A DNA stretch of 64,000 nt from NCBI RefSeq assembly GCF_000754265.1, contig NZ_CP008985.1, forward strand, positions 186,001-250,000, in the 5' to 3' direction. The notes beneath the pieces were generated by a model that worked only from the letters and a program-made list of their open reading frames with translations, had not been told where the DNA came from and searched no databases. Position numbers and translations under genes: made by a program. Source of the DNA: Candidatus Palibaumannia cicadellinicola (lineage in GTDB: Bacteria > Pseudomonadota > Gammaproteobacteria > Enterobacterales > Enterobacteriaceae). Shown one piece after another: positions 1-14,112 of the stretch. Within the stretch, counting starts at the first letter, position 1, and every line of letters starts with the position of its first letter.

Positions 1-178
1 TATTTAATAAGGTTTAATATTAAATATATAATCATATCTAAAATAATTATACATAATCCAACTAAAGTCAATATTTCCAATAAAAGTAATATGTGTAATC
101 AAATCATGAGATTATACTTAAATGTAATACAATTTTAAGTAATGATTAATCGATTCAAAATTCAATGTAATAATAATT

Positions 179-1915
179 ATGACTCAATTACGTCGTAGAA
201 CACTGGGAAATCTTTCATTATTAGCTAAAACAAACATACCGCTATTATTAAAACGTCTATATATTCAACGCGGTATTAAACATCCAAGTGAATTAGTGTT
301 AAGTACTTCTAATTTACTTACTTATTCTCAATTAACTGGAGTACATAAAGCGGTAACGCTTTTAGCAAAAGCGATATTTACTAATCTAAAAATTATTATA
401 GTAGGAGATTTTGATACTGATGGTGCTACTAGCATTGCTTTAGTTATGATTGCGTTAAAAACTATGGGCGCAAAAAATATTAGTTTTTTAGTACCTAATC
501 GTTTTGAAGAACATTATGGTCTTACTACTAAAATCGTAGAGCAAGCTTTAGCTTTTGGTGCTCAAATGATTTTAACAGTTGATAATGGTATTTCTGCTTA
601 TGATGGAATTAATCTAGCTTATTCTAAAAATATTCCAGTATTAGTTACTGATCATCATTTACCTAGTAATATTTTACCGCCAGCTGCAGCCATTGTGAAT
701 CCTCATTTAAAATCTTGTCATTTTCAATCAAAAAATTTAGCAGGTGTTGGAGTAGCTTTTTATCTAATGCTTGCACTACGTGCCAACTTATATCAAAAAG
801 GCTGGTTTAGTAATCAGAAAATAGCTGTACCTAAATTAGCAAAATTATTAGATTTAGTTGCATTAGGAACGATAGCTGATATGGTTCCATTAGATTTTAA
901 TAATCGTATTTTAGTATATCAAGGAATTAGCAGAATTAGGTCTGGTTACTGTTGTATTGGTATTCGTGTTTTAGCTGAGATTGCTCATATTAATTTAGCT
1001 AACTTATGTGCAAGTGATTTAGGTTTTTATCTTGGGCCATATTTAAATGCGGCTGGACGGTTAAAGGATATGTCGTTAGGAGTAAATTTACTACTTAGCA
1101 ATAATTTATTACAGGCTCGTATGCTTGCCAAAAAGTTAGATATTCTTAATAAAACTAGGCGTCAAATTGAATATAGAATGAAAATTCAAGCATTAGAATT
1201 ATGTAAGAAAACCGTACAAAATCAAGGTAAGATGCCATTAGGCTTATCTATTTATCACCATCAATGGCATCAAGGTGTAATAGGTATTTTAGCTTCAAAA
1301 CTTAAAGAACATTTTCATAGACCTGTAATTATTTTTGCTCCTACTAGTAATGGTTTATTAAAAGGTTCTTGTCGTTCAATTGTTGGTTTACATATATATG
1401 ATGTACTACACAAATTAAATTCTTTATATCCTGGCATGATTTTAACATTTGGTGGTCATGCTATGGCTGCTGGTTTAACTTTAAAAGAAATTCAGTTCCA
1501 TACTTTTAGCTATCGTTTTAATAATCTGATTCAACAACTTATCATACCATCAATGCTAGATAAGATCATTTGGTCAGACGGTGAATTATCAAGTAAAGAG
1601 TTATCTATTGTTACAGCTGAAATCTTACAAAATGGAGGACCATGGGGAGAAGCATTTCCATATCCATTATTTGATGGCAAGTTTACTATTATTAATCAAA
1701 GATTATTAAATAAAAAACATTTAAAATTAAAAATAAAACATATTTCTAACGGACCAATAATAGATGGAATTATGTTTAATACTAATACTTTAATATTTCC
1801 TAATAATAAACAAAACATCGTTCAATTAGCTTATAAGCTGAATATTAATAAATATTATGGTACTAGTCGTTTAGAATTATTAATTGAACATATATGGTCA
1901 TGTAATAAATTTTAA
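179..1915 (+). CDS. recJ: Single-stranded-DNA-specific 5'-3' exonuclease RecJ
   Basis: RecJ degrades single-stranded DNA 5' to 3' in RecFOR recombination and mismatch repair, in the cytoplasm. The 578-residue product matches the E. coli length (577) and aligns along its whole length. DHH-family motifs are visible: DFDTDG (77-82), DNGIS (about 135), TDHH (157-160) and the C-terminal DHHA1 motif FGGHAMAAG. Oddities: the usual GPRLNAAGR motif reads GPYLNAAGR (Tyr288 replaces a conserved Arg) and GSGRS reads GSCRS, so activity may be altered. It precedes prfB and lysS, the conserved enterobacterial order. No clear Shine-Dalgarno is seen. The gene is very AT-rich. Confidence 0.95.
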   Translation: MTQLRRRTLGNLSLLAKTNIPLLLKRLYIQRGIKHPSELVLSTSNLLTYSQLTGVHKAVTLLAKAIFTNLKIIIVGDFDTDGATSIALVMIALKTMGAKNISFLVPNRFEEHYGLTTKIVEQALAFGAQMILTVDNGISAYDGINLAYSKNIPVLVTDHHLPSNILPPAAAIVNPHLKSCHFQSKNLAGVGVAFYLMLALRANLYQKGWFSNQKIAVPKLAKLLDLVALGTIADMVPLDFNNRILVYQGISRIRSGYCCIGIRVLAEIAHINLANLCASDLGFYLGPYLNAAGRLKDMSLGVNLLLSNNLLQARMLAKKLDILNKTRRQIEYRMKIQALELCKKTVQNQGKMPLGLSIYHHQWHQGVIGILASKLKEHFHRPVIIFAPTSNGLLKGSCRSIVGLHIYDVLHKLNSLYPGMILTFGGHAMAAGLTLKEIQFHTFSYRFNNLIQQLIIPSMLDKIIWSDGELSSKELSIVTAEILQNGGPWGEAFPYPLFDGKFTIINQRLLNKKHLKLKIKHISNGPIIDGIMFNTNTLIFPNNKQNIVQLAYKLNINKYYGTSRLELLIEHIWSCNKF

Positions 1916-1989
1916 TTATTTGAATATATATTGCTATATTTTTAACAAATTAACAGTAACTTATTATTTTTATGGAATAAAACACATAT

Positions 1990-3088
1990 ATGATGGAAAA
2001 ACATTATATTCAAAATCAAATACGAAATATTTTAGAAAGAATAAAAGTTCTTAGGGGGTATCTTTAATTATGATATTAAGAAAAAACGTATCGAAGAAAT
2101 ACAAGCAAAATTAGAAATTACAGAGACATGGAATAAACCTAGAGAAGCACAAATTTTAAAACAAGAACTATCTGCTATTAAATTAATTACTAATACTATT
2201 GATAATATATCTGAAGAAACAATAGATCTAGAATTATTACTAGAATTAGCTTTCACAGAAAAAGATGAACAAACTTTTCTTGAAACTAAGTCTGAGTTAG
2301 ATAATATCGTTAAAAAATTAGAACAACTAGAGTTTTGTCGTATGTTTGCAGGTCAATATGACAGTGCTAATTGTTATATAGATATTCAAGCTGGTTCTGG
2401 TGGTACTGAAGCACAGGATTGGGCTAATATGCTATTACGTATGTATCTACGTTGGTCTGAATCTCATGGATTTAAAACAGTAATCATAGCAGAATCTTTA
2501 GGTGAAATAGCTGGAATAAAATCAGTGACGATCAATATCATTGGTCATTATGCTTATGGTTGGTTACGAACTGAAACTGGTATACATCGTTTAGTACGTA
2601 AAAGTCCGTTTGATTCTGGTGGTAGACGTCATACCTCATTTAGTTCTGCATTTGTTTATCCAGAAATTAATAATAATATTAATATTAATATAAATCAAAA
2701 AGATTTACGTATTGATGTTTTTCGTGCATCAGGTGCAGGTGGTCAACATGTTAATCGTACTGAATCTGCAGTTCGTATTACACATTTACCTACTAATATC
2801 GTCACACAATGCCAAAATGACCGTTCACAGCATAAAAATAAAGATCAAGCAATGAAACAACTTAAAGCTAAATTATATGAATTTGAGTTACATAAAAAAA
2901 ATATAGAAAAAATTACACAAGAAAATACTAAATCAGATATTAATTGGGGTAATCAAATTCGTTCTTATGTATTAGATGATTCACGCATTAAAGATTTACG
3001 TACTGGTATAGAAATACGTAATATCCAGGCAGTACTAGATGGTAATTTAGATAAATTTATTAAAGCTAGTCTAAAAGCAGGATTATAA
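1990..3088 (+). CDS. prfB: Peptide chain release factor 2, made by programmed +1 frameshift
   Basis: RF2 recognises UGA and UAA on the ribosome and releases the peptide. The gene is two overlapping frames: a short one from ATG 1990 (or 1993) to the stop at 2065-2067, then, after a +1 shift over CTT, the main frame from 2066 to 3088. Joined product about 364 residues (E. coli 365). The anticodon-like SPF tripeptide and the catalytic GGQ ([12 protein letters not shown]) are intact. The frame joint RGYL/NYD aligns with E. coli RGYL/DYD. The in-frame stop is TAA, not the usual TGA, which should weaken autoregulation because RF1 also reads UAA. lysS follows 21 bp downstream. Confidence 0.95.
2053..2068 (+). 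promoter_or_regulatory. prfB programmed +1 ribosomal frameshift site
   Basis: AGGGGG (2053-2058) acts as an internal Shine-Dalgarno three bases before the slippery CTT (2062-2064), which is followed by TAA (2065-2067). Spacing and sequence match the E. coli prfB site except that TGA is replaced by TAA. The +1 frame resumes at 2066 and stays open to 3088. Without the shift translation would stop after about 24 residues. Confidence 0.92.
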
Positions 3089-3109
3089 ATTTATAAGGAA
3101 TTAAATTCT

Positions 3110-4639
3110 ATGTGTAACAAAAAATTATTACAATTACATAATAAATCTAACACATTAGATTTAAATAATGAGTTATATTTACGCAAAGTTAAATTAGCAG
3201 AATTACGTCAAGAAGATAATCCTTTTCCTAATGATTTCCGACGTAATATGATCTCTAATCAATTACATGCTCAATATGGTGATAAAAATCATAAACATTT
3301 AGAAAAATTAAAAGTAAACGTAAGTGTAGCTGGTCGCATGATAACTCGTCGTATTATGGGTAAAGCATCATTTATTACCTTACAAGATGGAGGTGGAAAA
3401 ATACAACTTTATGTTTCTTGTAAAAATTTACCTAAAGAATTATATAATACTTTTTTAAAAAAATGGGATTTAGGAGATATATTAGGAATCTGTGGTAGTT
3501 TATTTAAAACACGTACTGGAGAGTTATCTATATACTGTAGTAAAATAAGGTTACTCACAAAATCTTTACGTCCACTACCTGATAAGTTTCATGGTTTAGT
3601 CGATAAGGAAACATGTTATCGTAAACGCTATTTAGATTTAATTACTAATGATACATCTCGTTCGATATTTAAAATACGATCGCGTATTATATCAGAAATA
3701 CGTCAATTTATGACGACACATAATTTTATGGAAGTAGAAACACCAATAATGCAAACCATTCCTGGTGGTGCAGCAGCACGTCCATTTATAACACATCATC
3801 ATACACTTGATATAGATATGTATCTTCGTATTGCGCCAGAACTATACTTAAAAAGATTAGTAGTTGGTGGTTTAGAACGTATTTTTGAAATAAACTATAA
3901 TTTTCGTAATGAAGGATTATCTGCGTATCATAACCCAGAATTTACTATGATGGAACTTTATATGGCTTATGCAGATTATCGTGATTTAATATTTTTAATA
4001 AAAAAATTATTGTTAACTCTAACAACACGTATTATAGGTAGTAACACCATTACATATAATGGCCAATCTTTAGATTTTAGTAAAGAATTTATAGAAATGA
4101 CAATGATCGAAGCAATTTGTTATTATAATTCAAAAATTATGCCAGCAGATTTATATAATTTTACAACAATTACCATTATTGCACAATCTTTAGGTATTAA
4201 GATAGATAAAGAATGGGGTTTAGGTAGATTACAAACAGAAATTTTTGAAGAGACCACAGAAAAAAATTTAATTCAACCAACATTTATTACTTGCTATCCA
4301 GTAGAAGTATCTCCATTAGCACGTCGTAATGATAATAATCCATTTTTTACAGATCGGTTTGAATTTTTTATTGGAGGTATTGAAATAGGTAACGGTTTCT
4401 CAGAACTAAACGATGCAGAAGAGCAAACAAAAAGATTTATTGAACAAGAGCAAAGAAAAAATTCTAATAATAATACTACTGCTTATGATAAAGATTATAT
4501 TACAGCGCTAGAATATGGGTTACCACCTACTGCTGGATTAGGTATTGGTATTGATAGATTAATAATGTTATTTACTAATAGTAAAACTATTCGTGATGTA
4601 ATATTGTTTCCAACTATGCGTCCACAACCACAACAATAA
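3110..4639 (+). CDS. lysS: Lysyl-tRNA synthetase, class II
   Basis: Charges tRNA-Lys with lysine. The 509-residue product is close to the E. coli length (505) and collinear with it: an N-terminal OB-fold anticodon-binding domain (about residues 65-150) and a class II catalytic core with motif 2 ([18 protein letters not shown], about 264-281) and motif 3 ([12 protein letters not shown], near 485). It follows prfB in the order recJ-prfB-lysS known from enterics. Codon use is extremely AT-rich; sampled stretches are below 20% G+C. Confidence 0.96.
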   Translation: MCNKKLLQLHNKSNTLDLNNELYLRKVKLAELRQEDNPFPNDFRRNMISNQLHAQYGDKNHKHLEKLKVNVSVAGRMITRRIMGKASFITLQDGGGKIQLYVSCKNLPKELYNTFLKKWDLGDILGICGSLFKTRTGELSIYCSKIRLLTKSLRPLPDKFHGLVDKETCYRKRYLDLITNDTSRSIFKIRSRIISEIRQFMTTHNFMEVETPIMQTIPGGAAARPFITHHHTLDIDMYLRIAPELYLKRLVVGGLERIFEINYNFRNEGLSAYHNPEFTMMELYMAYADYRDLIFLIKKLLLTLTTRIIGSNTITYNGQSLDFSKEFIEMTMIEAICYYNSKIMPADLYNFTTITIIAQSLGIKIDKEWGLGRLQTEIFEETTEKNLIQPTFITCYPVEVSPLARRNDNNPFFTDRFEFFIGGIEIGNGFSELNDAEEQTKRFIEQEQRKNSNNNTTAYDKDYITALEYGLPPTAGLGIGIDRLIMLFTNSKTIRDVILFPTMRPQPQQ

Positions 4640-4699
4640 TAAATTTTTATTAAAAATTGAATTTATCTATATTAGAAGTGTATATTACATATACAATAA

Positions 4700-5551
4700 A
4701 TGGTTATTAATAAAATAATGTTACTAAAACAAAATAAAAAAATATATCCTAATATTTTAATATTAGACTCTGGTGTTGGTGGTTTATCAATTTTTTCTGA
4801 AGTAATAAAAATATTACCTAACGCCAATTATATATATGTATTTGATAATGAAGCTTTTCCATACGGTGAAAAATCACGAATCTTTATTATTGATAGAGTA
4901 GTTAATATAGTATATGCTATATATAAAATGTACACATTAAATATTATTATTATTGCTTGTAATACTGCTAGTATTTTAACACTTTCAATATTACGAAGAT
5001 ACTTTCTTTGCCCTATTATTGGAGTTGTGCCAGCTATTAAACTAGCTACTAAATTAACACGTAGTGGTATGATTGGTTTGTTAGCTACCACAGTTACATT
5101 ACAAAGTAATTATATCCAAAATTTAATCTGTAAATTTGCAACTTGCTATAATATAATACCTATTAGTGCTCCCGAATTAGTAATTTTAGCTGAAGCTAAA
5201 TTACATGGTGAAAAAATATCATTATTAATGATAGAACAAATATTGTTGTTATGGTTAAAAACAGTTAATATACTAAATATAGATACTATTATTTTAGGAT
5301 GTACACACTTTCCATTACTTCGTGAAGAATTACAGATGATTTTACCAAATCATATTCAGCTAATAGATTCTCATAAAGCCATTGCTCAACAAGTATTATA
5401 CTTAGTTAAACAATCTATAAATTATAGTAATTACTCTATCATACCAATACCAAATAAAACATATTATTTAGCAAAAAACGATAAAATATCTTCATTAATA
5501 CCGCATTTAAATAAATGCGGTTTTTATCATATTCAACATTTATTATTATAA
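4700..5551 (+). CDS. murI: Glutamate racemase
   Basis: Makes D-glutamate for peptidoglycan. The 283-residue product (E. coli 285) carries the DSGVGG motif (23-28) and both catalytic cysteines, in ACNTAS (Cys87) and GCTHFP (Cys201). Either ATG 4700 or ATG 4718 could be the start; the first is given. In E. coli murI lies just upstream of rrnB, and here too it precedes the rRNA operon. Its last codons contain a terminator-like hairpin. Confidence 0.95.
   Translation: MVINKIMLLKQNKKIYPNILILDSGVGGLSIFSEVIKILPNANYIYVFDNEAFPYGEKSRIFIIDRVVNIVYAIYKMYTLNIIIIACNTASILTLSILRRYFLCPIIGVVPAIKLATKLTRSGMIGLLATTVTLQSNYIQNLICKFATCYNIIPISAPELVILAEAKLHGEKISLLMIEQILLLWLKTVNILNIDTIILGCTHFPLLREELQMILPNHIQLIDSHKAIAQQVLYLVKQSINYSNYSIIPIPNKTYYLAKNDKISSLIPHLNKCGFYHIQHLLL
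5501..5525 (+). terminator. Intrinsic terminator-like hairpin inside the 3' end of murI
   Basis: CCGCATTTA (5501-5509) and TAAATGCGG (5512-5520) form a perfect inverted repeat directly followed by five T. It lies about 26 bp before the murI stop, so the coding sequence itself would encode the terminator. Termination there would remove the stop codon, so it may be leaky or accidental. Confidence 0.45.
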
Positions 5552-5607
5552 TACATTACTTAACTTAACTAAAATTAAATAATTATATTTATATTATAAA
5601 TAAACTC

Positions 5608-5635
5608 TTGACTGATCAGTAAGATCAGGTAACAT
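5608..5635 (+). promoter_or_regulatory. Likely rrn operon promoter
   Basis: TTGACT (5608-5613) is followed after 16 bases by TAACAT (5630-5635), an arrangement like E. coli rrn P2 (TTGACT, 16-bp spacer). It lies upstream of the boxA antiterminator and the 16S gene, behind a very AT-rich stretch that could act as an UP element. The -10 match is only 4 of 6. Confidence 0.5.
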
Positions 5636-5672
5636 ATAAACAATGTCGATTAATAATTATCTTATTCGACAA

Positions 5673-5684
5673 TGCTCTTTAATA
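5673..5684 (+). promoter_or_regulatory. rrn leader boxA antitermination site
   Basis: TGCTCTTTAATA is nearly identical to the enteric leader boxA (TGCTCTTTAACA), the NusB/NusE binding site that protects rRNA transcription from Rho. It sits between the promoter and the 16S processing stem. Confidence 0.75.
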
Positions 5685-5690
5685 ATTGAT

Positions 5691-5711
5691 TAGATAATTT
5701 GTGTGGACACA
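5691..5711 (+). other. 5' half of the 16S precursor processing stem
   Basis: These 21 bases are exactly complementary to 7364-7384 beyond the 16S 3' end. Base-pairing would enclose pre-16S and give an RNase III site as in E. coli. The perfect match also shows that the leader and the spacer evolved together, so the 16S gene belongs with this upstream leader. Confidence 0.8.
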
Positions 5712-5785
5712 CGCAAAAAATAGTTAAAAACTTAAAAAACTAATAACATTGTTTTTTATGAATAATTTTTTAAGTAAACAATTTT

Positions 5786-7337
<1,552 letters not shown>

Positions 7338-7363
7338 CACTAAAAAGTTAAATAAAATTGTGA

Positions 7364-7384
7364 TGTGTCCACACAAATTATCTA
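7364..7384 (+). other. 3' half of the 16S precursor processing stem
   Basis: Perfect 21-base complement of 5691-5711, lying 26 bases after the 16S 3' end and before tRNA-Glu. Confidence 0.8.
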
Positions 7385-7457
7385 GTTATTATTAATAACT
7401 ATTAATAAAGTATGTATATTTATTTAAATATAGTATTTACATATAATTTTTATTTAT

Positions 7458-7530
7458 GTCCCCTTCGTCTAGTGGTCTAGGACGCTGCCCTTTCACGGCA
7501 GCAACAGGGGTTCAACTCCCCTAGGGGACG
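7458..7530 (+). tRNA. gltT: tRNA-Glu (anticodon TTC)
   Basis: The 73-nt cloverleaf lies in the 16S-23S spacer, the usual place for tRNA-Glu in rrnB/rrnC-type operons. Acceptor GTCCCC pairs with GGGGAC and the anticodon loop is CTTTCAC. The 3' CCA is not encoded (AAT follows), unlike E. coli tRNA genes, so CCA-adding enzyme is needed. Confidence 0.95.
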
Positions 7531-7580
7531 AATGCAACAATTATTAGATACAATTTGTATAAATGTAAATTTAGTATGTT

Positions 7581-7592
7581 TGTTCTTTAACA
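7581..7592 (+). promoter_or_regulatory. Spacer boxA antitermination site before 23S
   Basis: TGTTCTTTAACA matches the enteric boxA consensus and lies about 45 bp before the 23S gene, as in E. coli rrn spacers. Confidence 0.7.
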
Positions 7593-7636
7593 ATTTAAAA
7601 TTAAACTCAAAATAACAAAATATTTTAGGGTTGTGA

Positions 7637-10541
<2,905 letters not shown>

Positions 10542-10609
10542 ACAACACCTAAAATATTTAGTTTAATTTTAAATGTTTACAACAAAGTTAATTTAATTAC
10601 TGAAAAAAT

Positions 10610-10729
10610 TGCCTGGTGGCAATAGCGCGGTGGTCCCACCTGATACCATACCGAACTCAGAAGTGAAATACCGTAGCGCCAATGGTAGTGTGGGGTTTCC
10701 CCATGTGAGAGTAGGAAACTGCCAGGCAA
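10610..10729 (+). rRNA. rrf: 5S ribosomal RNA
   Basis: About 120 nt, from TGCCTGGTGGC to GCCAGGCA, whose ends pair as in E. coli 5S. Internal CGAACTCAGAAGTGAAA is conserved. It lies 68 bp after 23S. Confidence 0.96.
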
Positions 10730-10740
10730 TACCTTTTTAA

Positions 10741-10817
10741 GGTGCGGTAGTTCAGTTGGTCAGAATACCGGCCTGTCACGCCGGGGGTCGCGGGTTCGAG
10801 TCCCGTCCGCACCGCCA
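10741..10817 (+). tRNA. aspT: tRNA-Asp (anticodon GTC)
   Basis: 77 nt including an encoded CCA. Acceptor GGTGCGG pairs with CCGCACC, and the anticodon loop is CTGTCAC. It directly follows 5S and is almost surely co-transcribed, as in E. coli rrnC. Confidence 0.96.
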
Positions 10818-10849
10818 ACCCAACCTAACATATACATCCTAATACTAAT

Positions 10850-10923
10850 AGGGGCGTAGTTCAACTTGGTAGAGCACCGGTCTCCAAAACCGGAAGTTGG
10901 GAGTTCAAATCTCTCCGCCCCTG
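10850..10923 (+). tRNA. trpT: tRNA-Trp (anticodon CCA)
   Basis: 74 nt without CCA. Acceptor AGGGGCG pairs with CGCCCCT, and the anticodon loop is CTCCAAA. TCT stands where E. coli encodes CCA. The D-loop has one extra base. Its 3' 19 bases overlap the C-terminal codons of the convergent glyS gene. An aspT-trpT pair after 5S is the E. coli rrnC arrangement. Confidence 0.93.
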
Positions 10924-13013
10924 TCTTCTTGTAATAGAGCTAAATCAGCTATCTGTAAGAATAATTGACGTAAATTATCAAGTAAGGTTAAGCGATTCAT
11001 ACGTACTTCTTCCTTTTCAGTCATAATCATGACTTTATCGAATAAAGTATCCACGAGTTTACGTAAACTCACTAATTTTACTAACGCATCATAATATCTA
11101 TCTGTAGCAAAAAATGGTTGTAGTTCCTTACGCAATATTATTATATAATTCATGAGGTTAATTTCCTCTGGCTCCTGCAAGAGAAACATTTTAACATCAC
11201 CCTTAATAATAGCGATAGCTTGAGATTTAGTAAGAATATTAAAAACGCGCTTATTTATGGCTGTGAGTGCCTGCGCATCAGGAAGTTTACGGAATTTACT
11301 CAAAGCACGTATACGAGCATCAAAGTCTATTAGTTTAGTCGGTCGAGGCGCTAGTACTGCATGAATAGTATCGCTACTGTAACCATGATTCTGATACAAG
11401 GCGCGTAAACGATTCAACATAAAGTTAATAACATCATTTACTACAGCTTTATTAGTCAGTTTATCTTGGTATAAAAGTACAGCTTTTTCTATTAATGCTT
11501 GTAAATCGAGAGGCAATTGTTTTTCTACGATAATACGTAGGACACCCAGCGCAGCACGGCGTAGGGCGAATGGATCTTTATCATGCTTAGGATGCTGATT
11601 AATGCCAAAAATTCCAACTAAGGTATCAATTTTATCTGCGATTGCAACTGCGCAGGAAACAAATGTTGTAGGTAAATTATCACCAGCAAACCTGGGTAGA
11701 TACTGTTCTTTTTGTGCTAATGCAACATACTCAGGTTCGCCATCTAGTCGGGCATAATGCATACCTATAACGCCCTGAATTTCAGGATACTCAAACACCA
11801 TATTAGTCATTAAGTCACATTTAGATAATAAACCTGCACGTGACGCCTGCTTAACGTTAGTAGCAATAATTTCGGCAATCCAACTGGCTAAAAGTTCAAT
11901 ACGAGTACTTTTCTCACGAAGAGTACCGAGTTGTATTTGGAACATAACAGTATCTAGAAGTGATAAGTTATCTTCTAGCCGTCGCTTACGGTCGGTATTA
12001 AAAAAAAACTCTGCATCTGCTAGACGGGAACGGACTACTTTTTCATTTCCAGCGATAACAGTTAATACATTTTTAGACTCTATATTAGCGACCAAAATAA
12101 AGTACGGTAACAATTTTTGTTCTGTATTATAGATAGGAAAATATTTTTGATCATTTATCATAGTATACACTAGTGCTTCAGTAGGTACTGCCAAGAACTT
12201 CTCTTCAAAACTGGCAATGAGCACTATCGGCCATTCAACCAACGATGTTACCTCTTCTAATAGGCTATCGTTTATATCTGCGATACCTCCTATTTTTTTA
12301 GCTGCAGCTGCTACATCATGACTGATAATTTTTTTGCGTAGCTCATAGTCTGCCATTACCCGTCCACGTTCTAGAAGCACCTGAGGATAGCAATCAGCGT
12401 GCAATAGGCTTATTTTTGTTTCACCCATGAAGCGATGGCCGCGAATTATACGATCTGAGTTAATGCCTAAGATGTTGCCTGGAATCACCTGATCGTCTAG
12501 CAATAAGGTTACTGTACGTACAGGACGAATAAATTTATAGTGTTGATCTCCCCAGCGCATTACTTTTGGAAATGATAATGATAATTTATCTAGTGCGTTA
12601 CGAACTATATTGCATAATAGTGATTGCACGGGCTGAGCAATGACTAACATTTTGTAAATTAGCCACTCTCCTTTATCTGTAGAAAGACGTTCAGCTTGAT
12701 TTACTGTTATGCCGCAGTAACGCGCCCAGCCTATCGCAGCTTTAGTTGGTTTACCTTCAGCATCAAAAGCTTGAGCAACAGCTGGTCCTCTTTTTTCAAT
12801 ATAACAGCTATCAGTATGAGCACTGCTGTTCATACTCATTACTTTAAGTGCTAGACGGCGCGGAGCTGCGAACCAGTTGATTTTTTCATAACTAATACGA
12901 GCACTATCAAGTTCAATGCTAACATTAGCTGCAAAAACTTGTGCCAACGAACGTAGCTTTTTAGCTGGCAACTCTTCTGTACCAATTTCTACAAGAAAAG
13001 TTTTTGTATGCAT
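10905..13013 (-). CDS. glyS: Glycyl-tRNA synthetase beta subunit
   Basis: Partner of GlyQ in the alpha2beta2 glycyl-tRNA synthetase; the beta chain binds tRNA-Gly. The 702 residues (E. coli 689) begin [19 protein letters not shown], the family's N-terminal signature, and align throughout. The C terminus runs past the ancestral end (LLQ) into EDRGGEI: the old stop is gone and the frame closes on a TGA inside the complement of tRNA-Trp. It lies 8 bp after glyQ, the usual operon. Confidence 0.95.
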   Translation of the reverse strand: MHTKTFLVEIGTEELPAKKLRSLAQVFAANVSIELDSARISYEKINWFAAPRRLALKVMSMNSSAHTDSCYIEKRGPAVAQAFDAEGKPTKAAIGWARYCGITVNQAERLSTDKGEWLIYKMLVIAQPVQSLLCNIVRNALDKLSLSFPKVMRWGDQHYKFIRPVRTVTLLLDDQVIPGNILGINSDRIIRGHRFMGETKISLLHADCYPQVLLERGRVMADYELRKKIISHDVAAAAKKIGGIADINDSLLEEVTSLVEWPIVLIASFEEKFLAVPTEALVYTMINDQKYFPIYNTEQKLLPYFILVANIESKNVLTVIAGNEKVVRSRLADAEFFFNTDRKRRLEDNLSLLDTVMFQIQLGTLREKSTRIELLASWIAEIIATNVKQASRAGLLSKCDLMTNMVFEYPEIQGVIGMHYARLDGEPEYVALAQKEQYLPRFAGDNLPTTFVSCAVAIADKIDTLVGIFGINQHPKHDKDPFALRRAALGVLRIIVEKQLPLDLQALIEKAVLLYQDKLTNKAVVNDVINFMLNRLRALYQNHGYSSDTIHAVLAPRPTKLIDFDARIRALSKFRKLPDAQALTAINKRVFNILTKSQAIAIIKGDVKMFLLQEPEEINLMNYIIILRKELQPFFATDRYYDALVKLVSLRKLVDTLFDKVMIMTEKEEVRMNRLTLLDNLRQLFLQIADLALLQEDRGGEI

Positions 13014-13021
13014 TTATATAC

Positions 13022-13945
13022 CTATGTGTTATGGCTTAACTTACACATCGGAAACCCAAGCGCTTTACGCGAAGCATAGTAGATTTTTGCTACTGTCTTA
13101 GTCATATTTCGGAGACGAAAGATATAGCATTGTCGTTCTGTAACAGAAATAGCTTTACGGGCATCGAGCATATTAAAGTTATGCGCAGCTTTAAGGACAC
13201 ATTCATAAGCAGGTAACGGAAGTGGTTTTTCTAGAGTTAGAAGGTTAAGCGCTTCTTTTTCATATTGTTCAAAACAATTAAATAAGAAATCAGTATTAGC
13301 ATATTCAAAATTATAAGTTGATTGCTCAACTTCATTTTGATGAAAAATTTCGCCATAAGTTGTACAGCCAAGCGCACCTTCGTTCCAGATAAGATCATAA
13401 ACGCTTTCAACACTTTGTAAAAACATAGCGATTCGCTCGAGGCCATAAGTGATCTCACCTGTCACTGGTTGGCACTCAAAACCACCTACTTGTTGAAAAT
13501 AAGTAAATTGAGTAACTTCCATACCGTTGAGCCATACTTCCCAGCCTAATCCCCAAGCGCCCAGCGTCTGATTTTCCCAATTATCTTCTACGAAGCGGAT
13601 GTCATTAATGGTCGTATCTAGTCCAATGGTTTTCAGAGAATTGAGATATACTTCCTGAATATTTTTTGGTGAAGGTTTAAGCATTACTTGAAATTGATAA
13701 TAGTGCTGTAAACGATTCGGGTTTGCACCATACCTACCATCAGTAGGACGACGCGACGGTTGAACATAGGCAACAGCAATTGGCTCTGGGCCCAGAGCTC
13801 GCAGGCAGGTCATAGGATGTGAGGTACCAGCACCGACCTCAACATCTAGTGGTTGTACAATAGTACAACCATAGCGCGCCCAGTAATCCTGAAGTGTCAT
13901 AATCAGACTCTGAAAGGTAAAAGTATTACCATAATCATTTGGCAT
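13022..13945 (-). CDS. glyQ: Glycyl-tRNA synthetase alpha subunit
   Basis: Catalytic subunit of bacterial-type glycyl-tRNA synthetase, a class II enzyme that activates glycine. It carries motifs such as [17 protein letters not shown] and [16 protein letters not shown] and matches E. coli GlyQ (303 residues) almost throughout. The frame is open to 13996, but the E. coli-like start is the ATG at 13945, giving 307 residues; the extra upstream residues have no counterpart. Confidence 0.95.
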   Translation of the reverse strand: MPNDYGNTFTFQSLIMTLQDYWARYGCTIVQPLDVEVGAGTSHPMTCLRALGPEPIAVAYVQPSRRPTDGRYGANPNRLQHYYQFQVMLKPSPKNIQEVYLNSLKTIGLDTTINDIRFVEDNWENQTLGAWGLGWEVWLNGMEVTQFTYFQQVGGFECQPVTGEITYGLERIAMFLQSVESVYDLIWNEGALGCTTYGEIFHQNEVEQSTYNFEYANTDFLFNCFEQYEKEALNLLTLEKPLPLPAYECVLKAAHNFNMLDARKAISVTERQCYIFRLRNMTKTVAKIYYASRKALGFPMCKLSHNT

Positions 13946-14112
13946 TTTACTTACAGTATTATGGGCTATTAAAAGACAGATTAACGATGAACTCAAAAAC
14001 TTTACTTAAAAAGTATCTATATGATAATTTAATTGTGTGTTAAATAACAAGAGATTAGAACATCTTTTTAACACTACGGTAGCTTCCATCATAAATAGAA
14101 AAGTAAAATATA

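Noticed and set aside
2068-2256. Minus-strand frame of 62 codons
   Set aside because: It is antisense to the prfB segment translated after the frameshift.
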